Both the position numbers and the translations under genes were made by a program. Positions 25,147 through 34,640 of a stretch of 64,000 nt of DNA are shown here, one piece after another. The notes under the pieces are model-generated. The model was given only the letters and a program-made list of their open reading frames with translations, was not told the DNA's origin and made no database searches. The first letter of the stretch is position 1. Every line of letters starts with the position of its first letter. Source of the stretch: JAEUHO01 sp046350655 (GTDB lineage Bacteria; Planctomycetota; PLA2; JAEUHO01); assembly GCA_046350655.1 (NCBI GenBank), contig JAXMAB010000005.1, positions 62,001 to 126,000 of the forward strand, given 5' to 3'.

Positions 25147-27651
25147 TCAGTTCGAGGTGTTCAGGTAGAAGACGATGCCCATCGGGCTGCCGTCGGCGGA
25201 GTCGCCGCGCTGGAACGTCGTCGACTGCTGGTTGTCGCGCGCCCAGAAGGACGTCGAGACCAGGAGGTCCGGCCGGCCGTCGCCGTCGAGATCCCCGACC
25301 GCGACGCGACCGGACTGCGCGGTCGTCACCGTGGGCGTGCCCGACTGCAGGTTCAGCGTCGTCACCTGGGCGCCCGAGGTGCCCTTGTAGACGTAGACGA
25401 GGCCGGGCGTCCCGCCCGTCGGCGGGTTCACGGTGCCGGCGACGGCGACCTTCGCGCTGACCGCGAAGTCGTCCGTGCCGTCGAAGTCGAAGTCGCCCAC
25501 GCCGATCGACTTGGTCAGGCCGGCCGGGATCGTGAGGGACTGCGCGCTGCCGAGGCTCGGGCCGAAGTAGGCGGTCAGGGTGGAGCCGCCGAGCCCGCCG
25601 GCCGAGTCCGGCGGGTCCTGCACCGTCGTGACGACGACGCAGGGGCCGGACTGCCCGAGGAAGTTGCCGGCGCGGACGCAGCTCACGCCGCCCCACGACG
25701 GCGTGTTGAGGCCGACGAGCGACCACGAGCCGAAGGTGCCGCCCGAGCTCATGAGCGTCGTGCGCAGGTGCGGCGTCCCGCTCGAGTTGTAGGAGACGCC
25801 GGCGGCGACGTCCCACACGTTGCCGCTGTCGATCTTGAGCATCGTCAGCGAGTTGATGCCGGAGAACGAGCCGCCCATGCCCGTCGCGGCCGAAGCGGAC
25901 ATCGTGAACCCGCCCGCGCCGTTGTTGAGCGCGGCGTGCACCTGTCCGGTGCTCTGCGCGTTGCCGGACGCGTACACGACGTCGGGGAAGGCGTCGGCGT
26001 TGATGAACCCGAGCGCCATCTCCGACGTGTACCCGCCGGTGCCCGAGGGCACCGTGATCGACGACGTCGGCCCGGCGGTCATCGTGCCGGTGCCGTTGTT
26101 GAGCCACGTCATGATCTGGGACGGGCGCAGCGCGACGATGTCGAGGTCGCCGTCCGCGTCGAGGTCGGCGAACTTCACGTCGGTGCAGTCGTTCGTCGTC
26201 AGGACCGTCTGGGTGAACGAGAGCGCCCCGTTGTTGCGGAACAGGTGCACGCCCCCGCCGGTCGACGTGAGCGCGTAGCTGGTGAACGGCTTGAAGCCCG
26301 TGGCGCCCGCGTGGACGACCTCGGCGAGGCCGTCGCCGTTGAGGTCGGCGGCGTCGAGACCGAAGCTCGAGAGGTTGCTGCCGATGAAGCCCTTGGTGCC
26401 GAACGAGATCGCGTTCGCGGCGTACAGCATCCCCGCCGGCAGGTCGTAGGAGCCGCCGTCCGGGTTGACCACGCGGACCGTGACCGGGCCGCTGACCCCG
26501 AGGGCCGGCGCCGACGCGAACTGGAGCGTCGTGCCGTTGACGAACGTCGGATTGACGGTGACCGCCGCCCCGGTCCCCGGGGCGAAGACGAGCTGCGCCC
26601 CCGAGACGAACTTGAGGCCGGTCACGGTGAACGGGCCGGGCTTGAGGGCGACGCGCGGCGAGATCGAGTGGATCACCGGGCTCGTCCGGACCTTGAGCGT
26701 GTACTGCCGGGTGGCGAGCTGGCCCGCCTCGTCGGTGACGCCCACGGTGAACGTGTAGGTCCCGGCGGTCGGGGGGCCGGCCGGCGTGATCGCGGCGACG
26801 TGACCGCTCGCGGTCACCTGCATGTTGATCGACGAGAGGAGCGTCTCGCCGGGGCCCACGGGGCGCTGCGACCACGTGTACGGGGCGCCGCCGCCGCCGG
26901 AGGCCAGCGTGAGCGTCACGTCGTAGTCGAAGCCCTCGGACGCGTCGGGGAGCGTCGGCGTCTGGATCGCGAGCGGCAGCACCACGACGTCCACCGTGAG
27001 GGAGGCGGTGTCCGTGAGGCCGTTGGCGTCGGTCACGAGCACGTCGAAGTGGTACGGGTGCTGGATCGCCTCGAGCGGGAACGTGCCGAGGACGCCCGAC
27101 GGCGAGAGGCTGAGCCCGTTCGGGAGCGTGCCGCCGGTCATCGTGAAGACGTACGGCGCGGTGCCGCCGGCGACGTCGAGCTGGTACCCGTACGACGCGC
27201 GGTACTGCGCGGCGGGCGGCTGCTGCGGCAGGATGTTCGGCGGGCCGAGGTCGATGTCCACGCTGAACGACTGGCGGTCCTCGGCGTAGTTCGCGTCGCG
27301 GCCGGCCGGGAGGTCCTTGTCCTCGCCGTCGCGCGCCGCCACGATGAACGTGAAGTGGCCGACGCCGCGGGGGTACCCGCTGAGCTCGCCGGTGTTCTGG
27401 TCGAGGGTGAGACCGGGCGGCAGGGCGCCGCCGACCACGCTGAAGGTGCCGGGCGCGTGCGGGAACGACGCCGCGAACGTGACGCCATAGGGCACGCCCG
27501 TCGTGCCGGACGGGATGCTGGTCGTGAGCAGCTCGACGAGCTGCACGCCCCCGCTGCCGGCGGGACCGCCGCCGGAGCCACCGCCGCCGCAGCCGGCGAG
27601 CGCGAGCAGGAGCGCCGCAGCCCCCGCGCCAACGAACTTCTGGACGCCCAT
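25147..27651 (-). CDS. FG-GAP/IPT-domain lipoprotein, paralogue B
   Basis: An 834-residue lipoprotein (lipobox LAGC, then a Gly/Ser run) with the same domain order as its downstream neighbour: He_PIG-type Ig modules, one IPT/TIG module, then FG-GAP/VCBS repeats (DLNGDGLAEVV, DLDADGDLDIV, DFDFDGTDDFA, DLDGDGRPDLL). By eye about three quarters of residues are identical to paralogue A, most strongly in the first 60 residues after the lipobox and the last 80. GGAGG precedes the ATG at 27651. Each copy has its own terminator and upstream region, so they are separate transcription units and not one operon. Confidence 0.85.
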   Translation of the reverse strand: MGVQKFVGAGAAALLLALAGCGGGGSGGGPAGSGGVQLVELLTTSIPSGTTGVPYGVTFAASFPHAPGTFSVVGGALPPGLTLDQNTGELSGYPRGVGHFTFIVAARDGEDKDLPAGRDANYAEDRQSFSVDIDLGPPNILPQQPPAAQYRASYGYQLDVAGGTAPYVFTMTGGTLPNGLSLSPSGVLGTFPLEAIQHPYHFDVLVTDANGLTDTASLTVDVVVLPLAIQTPTLPDASEGFDYDVTLTLASGGGGAPYTWSQRPVGPGETLLSSINMQVTASGHVAAITPAGPPTAGTYTFTVGVTDEAGQLATRQYTLKVRTSPVIHSISPRVALKPGPFTVTGLKFVSGAQLVFAPGTGAAVTVNPTFVNGTTLQFASAPALGVSGPVTVRVVNPDGGSYDLPAGMLYAANAISFGTKGFIGSNLSSFGLDAADLNGDGLAEVVHAGATGFKPFTSYALTSTGGGVHLFRNNGALSFTQTVLTTNDCTDVKFADLDADGDLDIVALRPSQIMTWLNNGTGTMTAGPTSSITVPSGTGGYTSEMALGFINADAFPDVVYASGNAQSTGQVHAALNNGAGGFTMSASAATGMGGSFSGINSLTMLKIDSGNVWDVAAGVSYNSSGTPHLRTTLMSSGGTFGSWSLVGLNTPSWGGVSCVRAGNFLGQSGPCVVVTTVQDPPDSAGGLGGSTLTAYFGPSLGSAQSLTIPAGLTKSIGVGDFDFDGTDDFAVSAKVAVAGTVNPPTGGTPGLVYVYKGTSGAQVTTLNLQSGTPTVTTAQSGRVAVGDLDGDGRPDLLVSTSFWARDNQQSTTFQRGDSADGSPMGIVFYLNTSN

Positions 27652-27991
27652 CTGGCGATCCTCCGTGCGTTCCACCCGGATTCCGTAGGCCGCGTCGCAC
27701 GCGAGCCCACGCGTGCAACACAAGCGAAGCGTACGGGATTTCGGGATCGGTTTCCGTCCGAAACTTGTTCGGTTTAGGGCCCAAAGTCCCGACAACCGGC
27801 TTTCCGATGGGAGCCAAAAGTCCTTGGTTACCCACAGGTGTCTAAAGTCCCGCCGTCCTCGCCGGAGGTATCTGCGACCGGAAGGGCGGCATCCTCCCTG
27901 CCGTCCGCAAGTCCGCCGGGGGGCGAGCGTCCTCCCCTCCGCCGGGGCCCGCGGGAGCCGATCCCGCCCCAGGGTCCGCGAGGAGGTTCGC
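27652..27991. promoter_or_regulatory. divergent control region with three AAAGTCC repeats
   Basis: A 340-base AT-richer region between FG-GAP paralogue B (minus) and the DUF1800 gene (plus). AAAGTCC occurs at 27783, 27817 and 27844, all on the plus strand with spacings of 34 and 27. A regulator-binding array is possible. TTCGGTTTAGG near 27769 is promoter-like but not decisive. The last 10 bases contain AGGAGG for the DUF1800 gene. Confidence 0.4.
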
Positions 27992-29566
<1,575 letters not shown>

Positions 29567-29584
29567 CGCCCGAGGCGCCCCCCC

Positions 29585-30874
29585 ATGCACCGCCCCACCC
29601 CGTCCCGTCGCGACCTCCTCCGCTACGCGCTCGCCGGCACCGGCATCGCCGCCCTCGGCCCCGTCGGCCGCGGGCTCTCGCGCGCCCACGCGGGCAACAC
29701 GTCCACGAAGCGCCTCGTCGTCGTCCACCTCGACGGCGGCCTCGACGGTCCGAGCCTCCTCGTGCCGCGCACGCTGCCGAGCTACTTCTCGCGCCGCCCC
29801 ACGATCGCCATCCCCGACGCGGCGTCGCTCTCGCTCGCGGGCGGCCCGGGCGGCACGGCCCACCGGCTGCACCCGAGCATGCCGAACCTGAAGTCGCTCT
29901 GGGACGCCGGCGACGTCGCGTTCGTCCACCGGGTCGGCTACCCCGAGGAGAACCTCTCCCACTTCGAGAGCGGCGACATCTTCGCGTACGGCGTGCGCGG
30001 CGGCACGTCGTCGTTCCTGAACCTCGGCATCACGCCCAGCGGGTGGATGGCGCGCCTGGCCGACGCGTACGCCCCCACGCCGCTCGGCGCGGTCTCGCTC
30101 GGCATGGGCCGCCCGACGCACCTCGTCGGCGGCGCGACGCCGACCGTGCAGGTCGGCAGCCTCTGGTCGTTCCAGTTCTACCCCGACTGGTACGACTACA
30201 ACGGCCACGCGCGCCGCAAGCGCTACGCGCACGACGTGCTCGCACTCGCCGGCGCGACCGGCGCGGAGGGCGAGGTCCGCGCCGCGCTGCTGCAGGCCCA
30301 CGACCTCGAGGGCCAGATCCAGACCGCGACCGACCAGCACGACACGTTCCTCGGCGGGCAGGGCCTCGCGTACCCCGACACGTGGTTCGCCGGCCGGCTC
30401 TCCGACGCCGCCACGCTGATGCACGCGGGCTTCGAGACGCGCACGATCCTCACGAGCACCGGCGGGTACGACACCCACGGCGACCAGGGCGGCGCGACGG
30501 GCTGGCTCGCGGACCGCCTGAAGGAGGTGGACGACGCGATCGGCGCGTTCGCCGCCGACCTCAAGGCGCAGGGCCGCTGGGACGACACGGTCCTCGCGCT
30601 CTACTCCGAGTTCGGCCGGCGCTCGTACGAGAACGCGTCGGGCGGCACCGACCACGGCGGCGCGTGCGAGATGATCCTCGTCGGCGGCGGCCTCACCGGC
30701 GGGCACTTCGGCGTGCCGATGGTCGACGCCGACCTGCAGGACGAGTACCCGCTCTACGCGGTGGACTTCCGCGACGTGTTCCGCCGCATCCTGTCGAACC
30801 ACCTCGGCATGGACCCGGCGCCGGTGTTCCCCGAGGCGCAGCCGTTCACGAGCCCGAACCTCGGGTTCCTGTAG
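29585..30874 (+). CDS. DUF1501 family protein with Tat signal
   Basis: A 429-residue protein exported by the Tat pathway: PSRRDLLRYALAGTGIAALG at the N-terminus has the twin arginine and hydrophobic core, so it is folded before export. The DUF1501 (sulfatase-like fold) domain shows VVVHLDGGLDGPSLLVP, LSHFESGDIFAYG, STGGYDTHGDQGG and a late GTDHGGACEMILVGGG motif with His residues at metal-type positions. It follows the DUF1800 gene in one operon. Function is not established for the family. A repeat-derived hairpin lies 24 bases after the stop. Confidence 0.9.
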   Translation: MHRPTPSRRDLLRYALAGTGIAALGPVGRGLSRAHAGNTSTKRLVVVHLDGGLDGPSLLVPRTLPSYFSRRPTIAIPDAASLSLAGGPGGTAHRLHPSMPNLKSLWDAGDVAFVHRVGYPEENLSHFESGDIFAYGVRGGTSSFLNLGITPSGWMARLADAYAPTPLGAVSLGMGRPTHLVGGATPTVQVGSLWSFQFYPDWYDYNGHARRKRYAHDVLALAGATGAEGEVRAALLQAHDLEGQIQTATDQHDTFLGGQGLAYPDTWFAGRLSDAATLMHAGFETRTILTSTGGYDTHGDQGGATGWLADRLKEVDDAIGAFAADLKAQGRWDDTVLALYSEFGRRSYENASGGTDHGGACEMILVGGGLTGGHFGVPMVDADLQDEYPLYAVDFRDVFRRILSNHLGMDPAPVFPEAQPFTSPNLGFL

Positions 30875-30897
30875 GTCGCGCGCCACACGCCGCATCC

Positions 30898-30920
30898 CGG
30901 GCCTCGGACCGCGAGGCCCG
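30898..30920 (+). repeat. GCGAGGCCCG inverted pair, terminator-like
   Basis: CGGGCCTCG, loop GACCG, CGAGGCCCG: a 9-bp perfect hairpin made from the repeat core plus a partial inverted copy, 24 bases after the DUF1501 stop. The GGACCGCGAGGCCCG form begins at 30906. Confidence 0.7.
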
Positions 30921-31030
30921 CTGGCCGGCTCGCCCGCGCCCTGCGTCCGCACGCGGCGCGCGACCGCAACCCTCCGGTCTCGGCGGTCCCGGCGACGGAC
31001 CCTCGCGCAGGCGTGGGACGTCGGGCCCGT

Positions 31031-31060
31031 GGGCACGCGAGGCCCGGCGGCCGCCGGGCC
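31031..31060 (+). repeat. GCGAGGCCCG repeat with palindromic extension
   Basis: GGGCACGCGAGGCCCGGCGG followed by CCGCCGGGCC, so GGCCCGGCGG/CCGCCGGGCC forms a 20-base perfect palindrome. The rest of the 358-base gap from 30875 to 31232 holds no gene. Confidence 0.7.
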
Positions 31061-31164
31061 CATGCACCTCGCCCCCGACCGCGCCCTCGGTCCCGCTCCC
31101 TCCACGGCTCCCTCCACGGAGCCGGCCGGGACCTCGTGAACGCCCCGCTCCGTCCGTCCATGAA

Positions 31165-31198
31165 GACGGCCGGGGCCTCGTCGGAGGCCCCGGCCGTC
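31165..31198. terminator. strong bidirectional hairpin
   Basis: Perfect 15-bp stem GACGGCCGGGGCCTC / GAGGCCCCGGCCGTC with a GTCG loop, 35 bases beyond the stop of the Cys-rich gene on the minus strand. Confidence 0.7.
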
Positions 31199-31232
31199 GA
31201 GCGCGCCGATCGGCACGCGGGGGTCGCGGGAA

Positions 31233-31886
31233 CTACGGCTTCGGCTGCGTCTCGGCCGGCTTGTCCGCGGGCTTCTCGGCCGGCGTCTCGGACTTCGCCT
31301 TGTCCTTGCAGCCGCCGCAGCAGCCGTCCTTCTTCTCGCCGCAGGCGCCGCCGTTGCACTTGCCCTCGGCGCACTTGCCGCCCTCGCACTTGCCGGCGCA
31401 GTCACCGCTGCACTTGCCGTCCGCGCACTTGCCGCCCTCGCACTTGCCGTCCGCGCACTTGCCGCCCTCGCAGGCGCCGGCGTTGGCCTTCGCCATCGCC
31501 TGGAAGAAGCTCACGAAGCGGTCGGCGGTCCAGCCGTCGGCCAGCAGCGCGTCACGGACGGAGGCGGCCGGGACGTCCTTGCCACCGGCGAACCACGCGC
31601 GCCAGGCCTTCTCGCCCTCGGCGGTCGAGGGGCAGCCGCACTCGAGGTTCGGCGCGACCTGCTTGCCGAGCCACGCCATCATCGAGTGGATCGGCGAGGG
31701 CGTCTTCGTCTCCGGCTTCGCGGCCTCGGTCTTCGGGGCCTCGGTCTTCGGGGCCTCGACCGGCGCGGCCTTCGCGGGCTCGGCGGCGGGGGCGCTCGGG
31801 GCGGGGTCGCCCGCGAAGACGGGGCGCGAGAAGGAGGCGAGCGCGGCAACGGCCGCGACGGCGAGGAGAGTGGACAGACGCTTCAT
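31233..31886 (-). CDS. secreted Cys-rich repeat protein, likely metal-binding
   Basis: A 217-residue exported protein with a signal peptide ending VFA near 25 and an Ala/Pro/Lys/Glu spacer (26-65). A small domain with an ECGCPST motif (66-135) follows, then a Cys-rich array of KC-GG/DG units such as CEGGKCADGKCEGGKCADGK (136-190) with about 17 cysteines, and a Lys/Pro/Glu-rich tail. The pattern resembles bufferin-type and other periplasmic copper-binding Cys-rich proteins, though the EGKCGEGKCG spacing differs. The repeats are also visible at DNA level as near-identical 30-base units. GGAGA precedes the ATG. Function by inference: metal sequestration. Confidence 0.65.
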   Translation of the reverse strand: MKRLSTLLAVAAVAALASFSRPVFAGDPAPSAPAAEPAKAAPVEAPKTEAPKTEAAKPETKTPSPIHSMMAWLGKQVAPNLECGCPSTAEGEKAWRAWFAGGKDVPAASVRDALLADGWTADRFVSFFQAMAKANAGACEGGKCADGKCEGGKCADGKCSGDCAGKCEGGKCAEGKCNGGACGEKKDGCCGGCKDKAKSETPAEKPADKPAETQPKP

Positions 31887-32082
31887 GGGCAGGGGTTCTC
31901 CGGGACGAGTTTCGGGAGTGGGGCGCGGACCGTCCCGCGGATCGCTCGGCCCCGACGAACCCGTACCCTACCCCCATCTCGGGGGTCGAACTCGGCCATC
32001 CGGAACCTCGGGGTCATCGCCCTCTGTTCCAAGTTGCCGGGGGGGCGGAGGGAACGTGGAGGTAACCGATGTCGGGGACGGA

Positions 32083-34425
32083 TCAGCGCCGCGGCACGCG
32101 ACCCGGCGCCTGCAGCGCGAGCACCGCGGTCGCCGTCGCGTAGACGCGGCCCCCTTCGGGGCCCCACGCGTCCACGGGGTCCCACGAGCCCTTCGGCCCG
32201 CAGACGTCGCCGTCCGTCCGCTGATGCGGCACGAGCGCCTCGACGAGCGCCGCGCGCCACGCCTCGGCCCGCGGCCCGCCGGCGCGCGCCATCGCCAGCG
32301 CGCCGAACCACCACCAGTAGTAGTCGATCGTGCCCGCCGCGGGGTCCCACCGCGGACGGGTCGCGGCGAGGAGGTCGACGCCCTTGCCGAGCACGCCCTT
32401 CGTCGGGTCGTCGCCGGCCCCGAGCCGCGCGAGCACGCCCATCGCCGTCATCGGCTCGACGAGCGCCGCAGGGAACCGCTCGACGCGGTCCGACGCGCGC
32501 GCCGACCCCGTGCCGCGCTCGAGGTACCCGACGCGGCCCGTCGCGGGGTCCGTCATCTGCTCGATCCACCGGCGCACCCCCTCGAACGCCTCCGCGTCGA
32601 GCACGAACGACGCCGGCAGGTGCGCCTTCGCGTCGGCCGCGTTCACCTCGGCGGCCGTCGCGAGCACGAGGCCCATGAGCCCCGTGACCGACGTGTCGGC
32701 GTCCCCGGGCTGGATGCCGTAGCGCCACGCGCCGTGCGGCGTGCGCGCGATCGCCACGAAGTCGAGCGCCTGCTGCGCGGACTCCTTCAGCACCGTGGAC
32801 CCGGTCGCGCGGTACCCCTCGACCACCGCCCACGTCGCGAGCGCGTGCCCGTAGATGAAGTGCCCGCTGTTCCGCGTCGGGTAGCACCCCTCGAAGTCCT
32901 GCGCCTCGCGCAGCCACTCGAACGCCCGCGCGACGACGGGCCCGTACGGCCCCTCCGAACGGCTCGAGTGCCCCGCGCCGAGGAAGGCCAGCGTCGCGAG
33001 CGCGGTCAGCCCGACGTCGTACTGCGGCGCGCCCTCCTCCTCCGCCGCCGCGTTCGTCTCGACGCCGCGGCACCACCGCGTGGCCGCGTCGGGCGACCAG
33101 TGCCCGTCGGACGCCTGGTGCGCCGCGAGCCACGCGAGCGCGTCCTCGACCGCCGTCGTCTCGTCGCGAGCGACCCCCGTCCCGGGACGCGAGGCCCGCT
33201 CGCCCGCGTCGGGCGCGGGCGCGCGCGGCGGGCCGTCGCCGGGCCCGGCGTCGGGCCGTCCGGTGTCGGGCGCGCGGCGCGGCGTCGGCGCCCCCCCGCC
33301 GACGGCGTCCTCGACCGGGTTCGCGTCGCGCGCGCCCGCCGGCGCCACGTCGGGCCCGGCCCGAGGTGCCGCGGCCGGGGCCTCGGCGTCGTCCCACGCG
33401 CCGCCCGGCGCCTGGCGATCGTCGGTGGCGGCGATGCGCGGGGCCCGCGCCGGCAGCGGCGGTCGCGGACCGGCGACCGCGGGCCCGACGGCCTTCCCCG
33501 CCACGGTCACCTTCGCGCCCGCGCCGCCGTCCTTCCGCCACGCGGCGGTGAACGCGCGCAGCCCCTCGAGCGAACGCGCGGCGCGGTCCCCCGTCGGCAC
33601 GGGCGCCGGCATCCCCGAGAACGCGACCGCCGACGCGCCCGCGCGGTACGCGAGGTCGAGGACGCGGAGCACCGCGCCCACCGACGGCGACGGCAACGTC
33701 GGCGTGTCGATCACGACGGCGGCGCGCGGGGCTTGCGCCTTCGTCGCCTCGACGAGCGCCGCGAGGACGGCGCCCTCGTCGTCGTCCTGCGCGGCGGACA
33801 CGACCGTGAGCTTCGTCGGCGCGCTCGCGCCGCGCGCGGGCGTCGGCGCGGGGGCGTCGCCGCGGTCAATGGGCAGGAACGCGGGCAGCACGCCTTCGTC
33901 GCCCCCCACGATCGGCCGCACCGCGAAGGAGATCCGGTGGATCCGCGCGCGCGCGAGCGACGTCATCACCCACTGCACGAGCGTCCACGGCGCCGTCGGG
34001 TGCACGCGCAGGACCGCGTCGAAGTACGACGCGCCGTCCTTCCGTCGCGTCTTGGGCTCGCGGGCCATGTCCGCGAGGAAGGCCTCGAACTCGTCGAGCC
34101 CGCACGGCGTGCGGAGGAACGCGAGCGTGCCGTCCGCGAGGAGCTCGACGTCGAGCGCGAACTCGGGCGGGTCCCACACCGCGCCGGACGCGAAGAGCTC
34201 CGCCGTCGCCACGACGACCGGCGCCGGGTCGTCGCCCGCGCGCGCCCCGCCGCCCCCCGCACCGCCCACGACCGCGAGCAGCGCGATCGCCGCGACGACG
34301 ACGCGACGTACACGCGCGCCGCGGACCACGAACGTTCCGCGACCCACGATTGACTCGCGGCCCACGAACGACTCGCGGCCCACGAACGATCCGCGGCGGC
34401 CGGGCGAAACGTGTGACCGACCCAT
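32083..34425 (-). CDS. ExbD-like domain / prenyltransferase-type toroid protein 1
   Basis: A 780-residue membrane-anchored protein. After an odd Arg/Gly-rich N-terminus with four 6-residue repeats there is one membrane helix (about 40-60, VVVAAIALLAVVGGAG). Two ExbD/TolR-like periplasmic modules follow: DVELLADGTLAFL...ARIHRISFAV and AVVIDTPTLPSPSVG...AGASAVAFSG. Next come a Pro/Ala linker (about 330-430) and an alpha/alpha toroid of squalene-cyclase/prenyltransferase type (450-775; VEDALAWLAAHQASDGHWS, QALDFVAIARTPHGAWRYG). No DxDD or DxTAE cyclase acid motif is seen, so the toroid is probably a binding module. GGGGAG precedes the ATG. Paralogue of the next gene upstream. Confidence 0.7.
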   Translation of the reverse strand: MGRSHVSPGRRGSFVGRESFVGRESIVGRGTFVVRGARVRRVVVAAIALLAVVGGAGGGGARAGDDPAPVVVATAELFASGAVWDPPEFALDVELLADGTLAFLRTPCGLDEFEAFLADMAREPKTRRKDGASYFDAVLRVHPTAPWTLVQWVMTSLARARIHRISFAVRPIVGGDEGVLPAFLPIDRGDAPAPTPARGASAPTKLTVVSAAQDDDEGAVLAALVEATKAQAPRAAVVIDTPTLPSPSVGAVLRVLDLAYRAGASAVAFSGMPAPVPTGDRAARSLEGLRAFTAAWRKDGGAGAKVTVAGKAVGPAVAGPRPPLPARAPRIAATDDRQAPGGAWDDAEAPAAAPRAGPDVAPAGARDANPVEDAVGGGAPTPRRAPDTGRPDAGPGDGPPRAPAPDAGERASRPGTGVARDETTAVEDALAWLAAHQASDGHWSPDAATRWCRGVETNAAAEEEGAPQYDVGLTALATLAFLGAGHSSRSEGPYGPVVARAFEWLREAQDFEGCYPTRNSGHFIYGHALATWAVVEGYRATGSTVLKESAQQALDFVAIARTPHGAWRYGIQPGDADTSVTGLMGLVLATAAEVNAADAKAHLPASFVLDAEAFEGVRRWIEQMTDPATGRVGYLERGTGSARASDRVERFPAALVEPMTAMGVLARLGAGDDPTKGVLGKGVDLLAATRPRWDPAAGTIDYYWWWFGALAMARAGGPRAEAWRAALVEALVPHQRTDGDVCGPKGSWDPVDAWGPEGGRVYATATAVLALQAPGRVPRR
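33184..33199 (+). repeat. GCGAGGCCCG dispersed repeat in the ExbD-toroid linker
   Basis: GGGACGCGAGGCCCGC, coding in antisense for part of the low-complexity linker between the ExbD-like modules and the toroid. Confidence 0.65.
34326..34397 (-). repeat. four 18-bp tandem repeats in a gene's 5' end
   Basis: Units CCACGAACGNNTCGCGGC at 34326, 34344, 34362 and 34380 (18 bases each, mostly 14-17 matches) encode SFVGRE-like hexapeptides ahead of the membrane helix of the ExbD-toroid protein. Confidence 0.75.
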
Positions 34426-34448
34426 GGCGCGGCTCCCCGGGGACCCGA

Positions 34449-34464
34449 CGGGCCTCGCGGTCCC
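34449..34464 (-). repeat. GCGAGGCCCG dispersed repeat
   Basis: CGGGCCTCGCGGTCCC on the plus strand, just upstream of the ExbD-toroid protein 1 start. Confidence 0.75.
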
Positions 34465-34582
34465 CGACCGCGAGTCTCCCACGCCCGCCGAGCGTGCGCC
34501 ACGGCGCCACCCGACCTCCTGCGGCGCGGCGTCTCCCCTTATGTCGGTCCTCTCCCCGGCCACTCGTCCCGCCCATCACCGT

Positions 34583-34636
34583 CCGGTTCCGCCATTTTGG
34601 GACCGGCACCGAAGGGCGGAACCGGCACGGGGGACG
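34583..34636. repeat. 54-bp intergenic hairpin repeat, copy A
   Basis: Begins CCGGTTCCGCC and ends after GGCGGAACCGG (34615-34625): 11-bp perfect inverted arms around a 21-base interior. About 50 of 54 bases match the copy at 39271. It sits between the two ExbD-toroid genes. Confidence 0.8.
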
Positions 34637-34640
34637 ACCC

